A stretch of 64,000 nucleotides of DNA from assembly GCA_009763385.1 (NCBI GenBank), contig CM019831.1:90758291-90822290 (forward strand), in the 5' to 3' direction. A model generated the notes under the pieces. It was not told where the DNA came from. It saw nothing but the letters and a program-made list of their open reading frames with translations, and did not search any database. This DNA comes from Coix lacryma-jobi var. lacryma-jobi. Lineage: Eukaryota > Streptophyta > Magnoliopsida > Poales > Poaceae. The first letter of the stretch is position 1. Each line of letters opens with the position of its first letter. Positions 11,201 to 22,375 of the stretch are shown piece after piece. The translations under genes were made by a program, and so were the position numbers.

Positions 11201-12488
11201 GGCGGGGAAGGTGAAATTGGGGGGTGGGAAAGCTTCACGAGCTCTAGGCGGAGCTTTCGGGCTAGGTGGTTGAGCGGCGGGAGCTCCGGAGAGGTCTGGC
11301 CACGGTGGTGGAGGTGAGTGCGGAGGTCGGAGCTCCGGCGGGCTTATATAGCCGCGGCCAGGGTCCGGTAGAGAGCTCGAGGTGGGGTGGATAAGCTCGG
11401 CGGACGCGTGCGCTCCTCGATTGCGCGCAGGCGGAGGACGGGCGTGCAGCCGGGGCTCGGGCGCAGACAGCGCCGGCGATGGCCACGCGGCGGCGACGCG
11501 CTGGAGCAGTAGGGGACGGGGCGGAAGTCAGCGCTTCGCGCGTGCGGGTGCGGAAAGATGTCGCGGGCGCGGGTGACAAGTCGGGGGCAGACGAGCGGCT
11601 GCCAAACGCGTGGCGCGCGCAACGCCGGAGGCTCGGCCACGGCCGGGGCCCCCTAGCTGTAGGTGGAAGATGAACAGGGCTAGGTCTTAGGGTTTGACTT
11701 TGGCTGATCTCTGTATTTTGCAAATTACTTCCAAAACTTGAACTAGGCAACAAAAACTCAAATACCAAAGTTGCTCAGAAAAACGAGATCTACAACTTTG
11801 TAAATATGAACATTTTCAAATTCCAAATAGTTTTCTGAACCATATACAAAAACAGAAAAGGGGACACTTTTCAAATTTGATTCAAATCGAAATTACTTTG
11901 GATTTCAAACTGAAACTTGAAAATCCTTATATATGAAAGTTGTTCCATTTGTCAAAACCTACAACTTTGCTAATATACACTTTTTCTGAAACTCAATAGT
12001 TTTTGAATAAATTTTTAAAACTGAAAAGGGGACAAAAACTGGAATTTGAATGAATTTGAAATTACTTTCAAATTTTATATAGAAACATGGAAATCTGTAA
12101 ATACCAAAGTTGTTCCTCTAGGTCAGATTCACAACTTTGCTTTTTGAACCAACTCAAAATTTTGAATTATGAAAAAGTTATCAGAAAGGGAATAAATCCA
12201 GGATTTGGGAATTTAGGGTTTTGCAAAAGGACAATCAAATCAAATCTGATTTTTGAACCTTGATCAAAGCAACAAACATCAGGGCATAAAAATCAAACAA
12301 GAACTACATAGAACTAGGCACAGAGGTGAAATTACCATTTTGCCCTTAGAGGGAGAATTGGGCTTTTAGGATTTTTGAAAAGGGACTAAAGCATAGAAAT
12401 TAAGCAATCCAAATGCATCACAAAATGATTAATGCTTAAGATGATGACATGTCAAGTTAATTACATTAGTAACACCAGGGGTGTTACA
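8222..12488 (-). repeat. B1 3' LTR (4267 bp)
   Basis: On the minus strand it starts TGTAACACCCCTGGTGTTAC and ends ...GTTCCGTCACA. It contains a GC-rich core (about 10620-11680), three inverted CAAAGTTG/CAACTTTG pairs about 170 bp apart (11766, 11935, 12105), and the GTAAGT-plus-hairpin element at 8664-8690. Open frames inside it have no recognisable product. It matches the B2 and B3 LTRs throughout. Confidence 0.9.
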
Positions 12489-12505
12489 GCCCTCCCTCCT
12501 AAAAG
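12489..12505 (-). promoter_or_regulatory. B1 polypurine tract
   Basis: The minus strand reads TTTTAGGAGGGAGGGC immediately before the 3' LTR start TGTAAC. It is the expected plus-strand primer and sits 55-72 bp after the pol stop. Confidence 0.8.
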
Positions 12506-12559
12506 AAATCTCGCCCCGAGATTCCGCGTCGTTTAAAGAACAAAAGAGGAAACTCACAC

Positions 12560-15500
12560 TTATAGAGATTCGAGAAAGTCCGGATAGTTCTTTGCCAAGA
12601 AATCTTCAGATTCCCAAGTGGCTTCTTCTTCAGAGTGCTGGTTCCACTGGATCTTATACCATCTTGTGGTGGTTTCTTCGGGTAACACGATCCTTGTGAT
12701 CCAACACACGGACAGGATATTCCGAGTATGACAGATCAGGTTCTAGCTCAACACCTTCAACTTCAACCACATGTTCAGGTACTCGAAGACACTTCTTGAG
12801 TTGGGAGACATGAAACACATTATGAACTGCTGAAAGATGATTGGGCAAACTCAGCTTGTAAGCTACCTTGCCACAACGATCCAGAATCTCAAACGGACCA
12901 ATGTAGCGGGGTGCTAGCTTTCCTTTGACTCCAAAACGAGTGACTCCTTTGGTGGGTGAGACCTTCAGGTACACATAATCCCCGATCTCGAACTGCAGAG
13001 GTCGACGTCTCTTGTCAGCATAACTTTTCTGTCGAGACTGTGCAATCTTCATGTTCTCTTGTATTTGCTTGACTTTCTCTTCCATATCTTATATTAGATC
13101 AACTCCAAAGAATTCCCTTTCTCCGGGTTCAGACCAACTGAGAGGTGTACGACAACAGTGACCGTACAGTGCTTCAAAGGGTGCCATTTTGATGCTCTCT
13201 TGATAACTGTTATTATAAGAGAATTCTGCCAAGGGCAAACACTGATCCCAAGTATCTGCGAAGGTAAGCACACAGGCTCTCAACATATCTTCTAACACTT
13301 GGTTGACTCTCTCAGTCTGTCCATCAGTCTGCGGATGATAAGCCGTGCTATACAATAGCTTGGTTCCAAGTGAGGCATGGAACGCTTTCCAGAACTTAGC
13401 GACATACTGAGTACCACGATCTGAGATGATGGTCTTGGGTATGCCATGGAGTTTCACTATGTTGTTCTTGTACAAGGTGGCATAAGTTGGGGCGGTATAA
13501 CTTGTTTTGACCGGTAGGAAGTGAGCTTGCTTCGTGAGACGGTCCACTATCACCCAAATGGAATCGAATCCCTTTTGAGTCTTGGGTAACCCATTGATAA
13601 AATCCATGCTGATATCCTCCCATTTCCAACCAGGTACTGACAAAGGTTGCAGCTCTCCTCCGGGCTTCATATGCACAGCTTTGACTTCTGGCACGTATCG
13701 CACTGAGCGACATATCGGGCGATCTCAATCTTCATCTTTGTCCACCAGAATTGCTGCTTCAAGTCTTGGTACATCTTGTTGCTGCCAGGATGGATGGCAA
13801 ATCTGGTTGAGTGTGCTTCATCAAGGATTATCTGTCTCAGCTCAGGTACCTTGGGAACTACCAGACGGTTCTTGAACCATACCACTCCTTCATCATCAAT
13901 CCTGAAACAGTCGGCTTTTCCAGCTCGAACCTTTTCGCTGATGTGCTTGATTCCGGGGTTATCTTTCTGTGCAGCTATGATATGTTCTCTGATAGAGGTT
14001 TCTACTCTGACATTGCCTAGACTTCCTTGTGGAACCATTTCAATACCCAGCTTCTCTAGTTCATAGCATAGGGAAGATTCATAGGATCTCATAACCAGGC
14101 AGTTACAGTATGACTTGCGACTGAGTGCATCGGCGACCACATTCGCCTTACCCGATGGTAATGCACTTCGATATCATAGTCCTTGATTAACTCAAGCCAT
14201 CTTCGCTGCCTCATGTTCAACTCTTCTTGGGTGAAGATATACTTCAGGCTCTTGTGATCTGTGTACACATTGCAGGTACTGCCCAACAGATAATGACGCC
14301 ATATCTTCAAGGCATGAACCACTGCTGCTAACTCAAGATCATGAGTTGGATATTTTCCTCATGTCGCTTAAGCTGCCGCGAGGCATAAGCGATCACTCTT
14401 CCTTCTTGCATCAACACGCAACCCAAACCAGTACCAGATGCATCACAGTAGACATCAAAGGGCTTTTTCGACGTTCGGCTGAGCTAGCACTGGTGACGTG
14501 GTTAACAACTTCTTCAAAGTCTGAAAAGCTTGTTCACAAGCTGGTGACCAAAAGAACTTCACAGAATTCTTCAGCAACTCGGTGATAGGCTTGGCAATTC
14601 TGGAGAAATCTGGGATGAATCGACGATAATATCCAGCCATTCCCATAAAACTGCGGACCTTGTGAACAGAGGTAGGTGGCTTCCAATCCAGGATATCTGA
14701 CACTTTTCCAGGGTCGACTGACACACCTTCTGCGGATAGGACATGGCCAAGAAACTGTATCTGATCCAACCAGAATTCACACTTACTGAACTTAGCAAAG
14801 AGCTGATGGTCTCTGAGACGGGATAAAATGATACGAAGATGCTCGGCATGCTGTTCAGGGGTTTTTAAGTAGACAAGGATGTCGTCAATGAACACGACCA
14901 CGAATTTATCAAGCTCTGGCATGAACACGGAGTTCATGAGGTACATGAAATGAGCGGGTGCATTGGTCAATCCGAAAGACATGACCAAATACTCATATAG
15001 GCCGTATCTGGTGGTGAAAGCTGTTTTAGGAATATCTTCAGGACGGATTTTTATTTGGTGGTAACCAGATCTGAGGTCAATCTTAGAGAAGACCTTGGCC
15101 CCAGCTAACTGGTCAAACAGAAGATCGATACGAGGCAAGGGGTATTGTTTTTGATGGTGACTTCGTTGAGTGGGCGATAATCAACGCAAAGTCTGAGACT
15201 CTTGTCTTTCTTCTTTACAAAGATTGCAGGACAGCCCCAAGGAGACGAGCTTGGGCGAATGAAACCCTTGTCCAACAAATCTTGTAATTGGATTTTTAGT
15301 TCTGCCAACTCTCTGGGAGGCATACGATAGCTCTGCGGGATATGGGAGCAGTCCCGGGCTTTAGCTCTATGGCAAACTCAACATCACGGTCAGGAGGTAG
15401 ACCAGGTAAGTCTTCAGGAAAGACATCAGGGAACTCACAGACTACAGGGATGTCTCGGATCCCTTGATCATAGGTAGCATTTAGCTGTTTGGTAGCTGGT

Positions 15501-17015
15501 TTTGAAGGCATAGGAAGTTGGAGAGAGGAGTTTGGCGGTACTGTTAGGAATATCCACTCTCACAACTCTATTCAAGATGTCGATCATGGCTTTATACTGA
15601 CACATCCAATTCATGCCTAAAATGACATCTATCTCCTGATCTTTCAACACTATCATGGTGGTAGGGAACACATGATTTCCCAACATCACTGGTATACTGC
15701 GAACCACCTCTTTGGTGATTATACGCCCTCCAGGCGATAAAATGCAAAAACTTTCTTTCAACTCCCCAATTGATATGTCATGCTTAGAGACGAAGGTACG
15801 ACTGATGAAAGAATGCGATGCACCAGAATCAAACAACACAACTGCAGGATGATTGGCAACGGGAAACCTACCGATCATGACGGGCTCCCCTTCTGGAATA
15901 TCGCTGATAGTGGTGTAGTAGACTTGCCCGTGCTTCTTGACGAACTTGCCCTTCTGCACTTGCTGCTGTGGAGCACGGTGTTGCTGCTGCTGTGGTCCTC
16001 CGGGACCCTTCTGAAAGTTCTGAGCAGGCTTCTTGGGCTTTGGGCACTCACGAGACCAGTGGCCAAGTTGACCACAGTTGAAGCAGGGATGAGTATAGGC
16101 GGTTTGTGGGGGTGGTGATACGAACACCTGGGGCGTTCGGCTGAGTGGCACTTTGTTGGTTGGCGTTGTGGGTGGTAGCCGCGGTACGGACAACCACTTG
16201 CTGGTGAGGGTAAGGTGGACGGTTGTGGTGGTGGCTAGGATGATATATGACCCTCTGGCGCTTGTGATTGCCAGAGTGGCTGCTAGATCCTGCTTTCTTC
16301 TTCCTCTTCTCCTCTTGGTACTGACGGTTACTCTCTTCAAAAGCAACTGCCCGGTCAACAGCCTCATGATAAGAACCGGTCAGGTTGTTGGACATGCTTC
16401 TGCAGATCTTAGGGTGCAATCCCCTAAGGAAACAGTCTCTCTTCTTCTCATCCGTGTTGACATATTCCGCTGCATACTGACTCAGATGGTTGAATTGACC
16501 CACATACTGCATCACTGTGGAGTCCTTCTGCTGCAGGGCTAGGAACTGATCAAGCTTCATCTTCATCAGACCTGATGGGATGTGGTGTGCACGGAAAGCG
16601 GTGCGGAACTCTTCCCAGGTCAACTCATGACCTTCAGGTTGGGCAGCCAAGAGGTTGGCATACCAAGCACTTGCTGGGCCACGAAGCTGCTGCGAAGCAA
16701 AACCGGGGCTTCTGGATTTCAGTGCATCGGATGAGACCAAACTTCTGCTCCATGGTGCGGAGCCAATCGTCAGCTTCGAGGGGTTCATCGGCTCTGGTGA
16801 AACCGGTGGACGGGTTTCAGTGAAATCCACATAGGTGGTCTCTGGTTGTGACGACCACGGTGACCAACATTCTGCTGTCCTTGATTCTGAGCCATCAGAT
16901 TGGCAGCGGCGGCCAAGGCTGCAATGGCATCTGCTAGGGTAGCTGGTACAGGTGGAGGGTTTGGGAGACGGTCATCTCTAGCACCTCCGGCTCCGGTACG
17001 GGTGTTCACAGGCAT
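12560..17015 (-). pseudogene. B1 gag-pol, frameshifted
   Basis: Gag starts at 17015 (MPVNTRTGAGG). It has an Ala-rich N-terminus, a retrotransposon gag domain and a CCHC zinc knuckle (CFNCGQLGHWSREC, about 16045-16086). Protease (LFDSGASHSFIS), RT with FIDD, RNase H, integrase (zinc motif, then D,D,E) and a chromodomain follow; the stop is TAA at 12560-12562. Against the intact B2 pol, I see eight single-base indels (near 12673, 13689, 14152, 14350, 14464, 15146, 15328 and 15525). There is also a stop near 13092 and further frame changes in gag. The indels are mostly in short homopolymers, while substitutions are few. Real decay and uncorrected long-read errors are both possible. Confidence 0.88.
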
Positions 17016-17241
17016 TTGTATAAGGAACTCGAAACTCAGCATATATGGACAAAGGTTCTGAAACAACTTGATTGATAACTTCACTGATACAAAGATAGCT
17101 GGCTTGATAAAGATGACAACAGACTGATAAGGGGAAAAGGTACGAAAAGAAAGATACATGCCAGACTTGGCAACAGACAGACTAACGCCCCCAAACCTAG
17201 TCTAAGGTTTTAGGTAAGCAGATGGTACAGACACAAGGAGT

Positions 17242-17851
17242 CTAGTCGTCATCGATGAAGATCAACTCTTCGTCATCATCATCATCCTCGATGATAAGCT
17301 CAGGCTCTTCCTCCTCATCTTCATCTTCAACGTGGACATCTTCAGCAGGTTCCACTTCCTCATTCTGATCGGGCTCGTGTTCCACTTCAGGTTCCTCCAC
17401 GACTCCGTCTTCGGGGTCCTCAGCAACTGGTGGAATCACGGGGTGGAGCTGGTTGTGCAGCTGGTGTACTTCCTCATGAAGCATATCATTGAACTGCTCG
17501 ATCTGGGCGGTGTACTGCTGCAGTCCATGGAGCTGGGCTCTGGTGACATCTTCGCGGGTCCAAGCATCATTGCGCTGCTCGATAGCGCGAACCGTGTTCC
17601 GATTGGCCTGCTCCAGGGAAGCTCGTGCCTCATAAAACTCCAGGCGGGAAAGATAGAAGTCATGCTCCATGTTCTCCATCTCAGCCTTCAGATTCTTGAT
17701 TTCCTCCTTCAGCTATTTGCGGGTACGACGGGGAAAAACGACGACCATTGGAGGATTCTCCAGTCTCTTCTCCGGTGCGTGGCGCCAGCTGGTGACGCGG
17801 CACACCGTTCGGTCCAGTCGACTTGCGGGCAGTCCGCTTGATAATGGCCAT
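17242..17851 (-). pseudogene. B1 ORF0: H3-tail-like N-terminus, coiled coil, acidic tail
   Basis: The start at 17851 gives MAIIKRTARKSTG, then a VPRHQLA stretch. Residues 5-13 match the H3 KxTARKSTG segment, but H3 R2-T3 are replaced by Ile-Ile. A basic patch and a long coiled coil follow (FYLSRLEFYEARASLEQANR...), then the FNDMLHEEVH motif shared with family A. The C-terminus is almost all Glu and Asp, ending IFIDDD; the stop is at 17242-17244. The frame is broken by one extra A near 17740 and a CAG-to-TAG stop near 17713. If repaired it would be about 202 residues. It lies between the leader and gag, in the same sense. Confidence 0.8.
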
Positions 17852-18160
17852 ATCTGGACAAGAGGTTATAGATGAGAAAGGCTAGCAAGAAAAAGGTATA
17901 GGTACACTATCCCAACGAACTCTTTTATATACTTAAGTGATTATGAACATGATGCATGAATCGTTCCTACGGAACAAAGCAATGCAATACTTAACATATA
18001 TATAGGGCTTAATATATATACTGCTCGGCTACTAGTGTTGCCAATTAAAGACAAGATGAGAAAAGCAATTGGGACTCAAAATAGTCAAGTTTAGTTTGTT
18101 TGGACTCAAAAGAACTTTTGAAGTTTTCGCAAAAGAAACACCGCAACGTTAAAGTGAGAT
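17852..18160 (-). other. B1 leader between PBS and ORF0
   Basis: These 309 bp are noncoding and contain no open frame I can support. The start of ORF0 is preceded on the minus strand by TTGTCCAGAT, an acceptor-like AG two bases before the ATG. Confidence 0.6.
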
Positions 18161-18172
18161 GCTCCGATACCA
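18161..18172 (-). promoter_or_regulatory. B1 primer binding site
   Basis: The minus strand reads TGGTATCGGAGC three bases after the LTR end. This differs by one base from the TGGTATCAGAGC complement of the plant initiator Met tRNA 3' end, the usual minus-strand primer. Confidence 0.85.
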
Positions 18173-18175
18173 CTC

Positions 18176-19098
18176 TGTGACGGAACGACCCTAATCCCAT
18201 GGCCCACGTGTCCCCTGTCAACTTCTGACAGCCGAACCCATGTTCCATGTGATTAAGACCTGTTCGCCACCGGGCTACATCAGTGCCCAATGTCCGCAGG
18301 ATCATCTCACAATTCGGTTACAGCATTTCATACTTTTATAAATAACATCGGAATAAAGAGCGGAAGACTTAAATAACATTAGTTTTACAAACCGAGGTTT
18401 CAAATGAGGTAAGGAGTACGATTATTACAAACCATTGTTCGGGAAATTCAAAGTAGACAACGTAGCGGAAGCAATAACATAAAGATACATGTAACACCCA
18501 GCCCGAGGGTGCACATTTACTCATCGGCCTCATCGGCCTCCTCCTGGACGAAGGTCACGCACAGGGTGCGAGACACATCGGGGTCTCAGGCATACCTGCA
18601 ACATGGGTAACAACCCTGAGTACGGGGTACTCAACAAGACTTACCCGACTAAAGAAAAAGGGAGAAGACTCAGGAATGAAGGCTTAGGGTAGTCAAGGTA
18701 AGGCTTAAGCAAGATCAAGTATTTTGCAGAAAAGCATTTTGTAAACCTTATTTTATTTTTGAAAGATTCGGTATTCCTCAAATCTTCATCGTTCATGATT
18801 CATTTTACATTTCAAAACATTCCTAGTTGAGAACCACTCTCCGTTGACAGTCAGTGGACCAAGTCTCCATAACCGAGGAGCAACGTTAATCCGGATAAAT
18901 AATCAGCTGAGGATCCCTATCCACACTGCATATGTAGCACCCAAGCTTGCATATGCCAACTCGTCTACCACGATTCCTCCAAGATTGGGCCCGGTCCTAC
19001 GCCACCCGGAAGACAGTACACCACTCCAATCCGGGACTTTAACCCACGTGGGTACATGCTACTTCCGCCATCTCTCCACTCCCAGTGCGGCGGTTGTC
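18176..19098 (-). repeat. B1 5' LTR, partial
   Basis: This stretch matches 8222 to about 9148 of the B1 3' LTR with a few small indels. It then stops abruptly at GCGGTTGTC, where the sequence turns into the reverse complement of the next part of the LTR. Confidence 0.85.
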
Positions 19099-19969
19099 TA
19101 TGATGGTTGTGGATGCTATGATTTTGATGATGTTAGGATAAGTATAATAAGGGCTAGTTTAATCAATATTGCCTAAGGAAGAAATGGTTACCTTTTATGC
19201 TCAACCTAGATTTCGATCATGCCTTGTTTAAGAGTAATCTAGAATCAGTAGAATTGTCTTGCACCTTAAGTCCATATCATCATTTCATGAGCATTCATCT
19301 TTGCATCCGTATAGTTGACGAAGAAGGTACCAGAGTCGACGCCGCTGTTGACGAACCAACTCCCGAGGCGACCCCGAGCTCCGACACCTATACCTACCCC
19401 GAGTCTGCTCTTTTTGCCATCCAAGGCAAGCCCGTGCATTTAACCCTACCTTGCTTTTATAAATGTTTTCTTTAAATGTTTAGAGTTAACTATTACATTA
19501 GGTAATAGGAGTTGTTGTGATGACCTATTACTTGCATAATCTACCCCCACCAAAAGATACACATACCCTTGTTTTCAAAACTATTTGCAAAATGCTTAGC
19601 AATGCTATTCAATAGATTTGCAATAAACATGCCAATTTCAAAAGTGTGATCACTTTAAGAATGTTTATGGGAATTTGGCTTTACTCCCGTCTACTGGCTT
19701 AGTTACCTGATCCGTACCTAGTCAATAGCGTGGAGAGGTTGTCCGAGCGTACGGTGTCGTCATGTTGTAGTCCGGGACTCAACAGTTGACACCGACCGGG
19801 ACAGGGTTGAAAAAACTGACAGGACTATTACGCTTGGGTGAGATATAACCAAGGTATAGTTCTGGCTGGAAAATTAGGGACATCCGTATGGGGGCCTGCT
19901 GGTCAAGACTTGTAACTATTCACAATACTACGGAAAGCTCTGGCTCCGGAGAATCCTTTATTGGACCGA
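19099..19969 (+). repeat. Inverted block of family B LTR
   Basis: These 871 bp are the reverse complement of the LTR segment equivalent to about 9149-10018. The last base before the gap is the complement of the base expected next after 19098. The block is therefore a clean local flip rather than an extra copy. The left junction shares GTC. An open frame here (19197-19475) is LTR sequence and not a gene. Confidence 0.85.
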
Positions 19970-20469
19970 NNNNNNNNNNNNNNNNNNNNNNNNNNNNNNN
20001 NNNNNNNNNNNNNNNNNNNNNNNNNNNNNNNNNNNNNNNNNNNNNNNNNNNNNNNNNNNNNNNNNNNNNNNNNNNNNNNNNNNNNNNNNNNNNNNNNNNN
20101 NNNNNNNNNNNNNNNNNNNNNNNNNNNNNNNNNNNNNNNNNNNNNNNNNNNNNNNNNNNNNNNNNNNNNNNNNNNNNNNNNNNNNNNNNNNNNNNNNNNN
20201 NNNNNNNNNNNNNNNNNNNNNNNNNNNNNNNNNNNNNNNNNNNNNNNNNNNNNNNNNNNNNNNNNNNNNNNNNNNNNNNNNNNNNNNNNNNNNNNNNNNN
20301 NNNNNNNNNNNNNNNNNNNNNNNNNNNNNNNNNNNNNNNNNNNNNNNNNNNNNNNNNNNNNNNNNNNNNNNNNNNNNNNNNNNNNNNNNNNNNNNNNNNN
20401 NNNNNNNNNNNNNNNNNNNNNNNNNNNNNNNNNNNNNNNNNNNNNNNNNNNNNNNNNNNNNNNNNNNNN
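19970..20469. other. Assembly gap of exactly 500 N
   Basis: A run of 500 N is a fixed-size placeholder typical of scaffolding, so its true length is unknown. The rest of the B1 5' LTR and the gag-pol and 3' LTR of B3 would be expected here. Open frames crossing it are artefacts. Confidence 0.97.
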
Positions 20470-20603
20470 TCTCGTGTTCCACTTCAGGTTCCTCCACGAC
20501 TCCATGTTCGGGGTCCTCAACAACTGGTGGAATCACGGGGTGAAGCTGGTTGTGCAGCTGGTGTACTTCCTCATGAAGCATATCATTGAACTGCTCGATC
20601 TGG
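20470..20603 (-). pseudogene. B3 ORF0, central part (after the A1 insertion)
   Basis: This minus-strand segment encodes IEQFNDMLHEEVHQLHNQLH and the start of the acidic tail, ending at the gap. It is the continuation of the reading frame at 36094-36437. It is almost identical to the same region of B1 ORF0. Confidence 0.85.
20599..20603 (+). repeat. A1 target site duplication, left copy
   Basis: TCTGG directly precedes the A1 5' LTR and recurs directly after its 3' LTR at 36089-36093. The uninterrupted B1 sequence has the word once, as expected. Five bases is the normal gypsy duplication. Confidence 0.95.
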
Positions 20604-22204
20604 TGTAACACCCCGGTGTTAAGCAATTCCTAATTGCACAATTTGGCATGGCATAAGCATAGCATCCCATCATTTCATGTGCATCTGTTTGTTGAATGCT
20701 TAAGTCCTTGTTTGGTCTCTGGTGTAACCTTGTTATGCTTTCTGTTTCTGACCAAGTGCCTTATAACAAAGTTGTAGATCTTGATGAAGGGAACAACTTT
20801 GCTTTAAAGCACTTTCTCAGAAAAAGCTTTTGAGTTAGGATTTCTTGCATTAGAAAAATGGTTTAGCACTAAATTTCTTTTAAACAACAGAATTTGGACT
20901 GGAGCCTTAAGGATGATTTGTTCCTTACAAAATTCTAAGCAACTTTGCTGTTGGGACCTTTTCCTAGTTCGGTCTAGTTTAGAAGTTATGGAGCATCAAA
21001 GTTTGAAACAAAACTTCTTTAGTTTAATCCCAGTGGACCCCGCTTGTCAGTCTCTCCTTCTTCTCCTTCGCGGCCGCCGCTCCCTCCACGCCGACCGAAC
21101 CCGCCTCGCCGCCGCGAGACCGCCTCGTTGGCCGGCCAAACCACCGTCATCGCCGCCCGCGGTTTGCGCCCGAACTCGCCACGTCGCCCAGGAGCTCGGG
21201 GCATGCTTGCCGCGTGGAGCGCGACACCTGACGCCGCCGCGCCCGGTCGGGAGCTCCCCCGACGGGAACTGGCCAGGAGCGATGCACCCAGGCACTTGTT
21301 CCTTTTGCCTTCGTCCGCCTTGCGCTTGCAAGCCAGAGAGCGTTCGCTCACTAGCGCGCCAGCCACTCCACCATCTTCTCCAGTTAGCCCGAACCGCCAT
21401 TGCCGCCGAACTCCGGCGAGCGATTGCTCGCTACTCGCCGCACCGCCGTTCGATTCCTCCCGCCAGCTTCTCCGCCCTAATCCTCTCTTTCTCCGGTAAG
21501 GGTTGGTTTCCCCTCTCTTCCTCTCTAGCTGCCGGAACAGCGGACGTCATCCGCAAGCTTCCGCCATGGCCGCCACCGTGACCTTCACGTGGACCGGTCA
21601 TCTCCGGCCATGCTACCCTAAGCTGAACCATGTTCTAGTCTTCTCTACCGCCGTAGTAGCTTAGAGTTAGTTGGAGACCTCTCTTTCGCCGTGTTTCAGC
21701 CGGAACCGAGCCATGTCGCCGCCGTGTCCGCCATGGACCGCCGCCGTGCATCGCGCCGGACAATGCCGGGGATGCCGAAGCCCGGGAGTTGCTCCAATAG
21801 GTCGCTTAGGTCTTGCTTGGGCTAGTGCTAACCTCGCCGAGTCGCAAGCCGCCGGGAAGAGTTCCGCCGCCGAGTCGCAGAGCCGCCGCTCCGCCATGGC
21901 CGCCGTCGAGCTTGCTCCGGTATCCCTCTGTCTCAGCGAGTCGGTTAGTTGTGTTCGCCTCACAAACCCGCACCCAATGATGGTCTCAGTGTCGCCAGAA
22001 GTGTCGCCGTCGACGAGCTAGGGCCGGTCAACGACCACGGCGCAAAACTCCGCCGTTGACCGCCGAGCCTGGCCTCGCGCGGTTACGTGTCGAGCTTGGC
22101 CTCGGAAGTTTGGTCACCCTGACCAGCGGGCCCCGACTGGCAGTAAGGAAGAGAGAAAGGGAAGAGCTTGAGTGCCGTAGGCCTCGGTAAGTCGGATGCG
22201 CCGA

Positions 22205-22375
22205 GCCTTCGCCTCGAGCCTCGGTCGAGTCGAGCCAAGTCAAGCCTCGGTTGAGTCAGTCAAGTCTCGGTCGAGTCGAGCCAAGTCAAGCCTCGGTTGA
22301 GTCAGTCAAGTCTCGGTCGAGTCGAGCCAAGTCAAGCCTCGGTTGAGTCAGTTAGTCTCGGTTGAGTCAGTTAGC
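22205..22375 (+). repeat. Tandem CTCGGTYGAGTC repeats in the A1 5' LTR
   Basis: About three copies of a roughly 46-bp unit occur, each built from two related halves containing CTCGGTTGAGTCAGTCAAG and CTCGGTCGAGTCGAGCCAAG. The same array is at about 33238-33408 in the 3' LTR. The A2 LTR has a degenerate, shorter version near 43560-43760. Confidence 0.85.

Larger units (their letters stand above)
8222..19969 (-). mobile_element. B1: family B Ty3/gypsy chromovirus copy
   Basis: On the minus strand the order is partial 5' LTR (18176-19098, then an inverted piece), PBS, ORF0, gag-pol and 3' LTR (8222-12488). It is inserted in C2 RT; the expected target duplication is CACCA (8217-8221). The right end is disrupted by an inverted block and the assembly gap, so the second flank cannot be checked. 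Internal genes carry many one-base indels. Confidence 0.88.

Noticed and set aside
10582..11238. Long Arg/Ser/Pro-rich frames on both strands of the family B GC-rich core
   Set aside because: Frames in GC-rich LTR DNA open on both strands, and their sequence is not kept between B1, B2 and B3.
17332..17841. 169-codon plus-strand frame opposite B1 ORF0
   Set aside because: It is the antisense of the coiled-coil and acidic region. The minus-strand product is the one conserved between families.
19888..20626. Several 200-codon frames spanning the gap
   Set aside because: They consist mostly of undetermined bases and join unrelated LTR and ORF0 ends.
20913..21581. 222-codon frame, repeated at 31946-32614
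   Set aside because: Both copies lie at the same place in the two LTRs of A1. The sequence is low-complexity Pro/Arg/Ala-rich from GC-rich DNA and no domain is visible.
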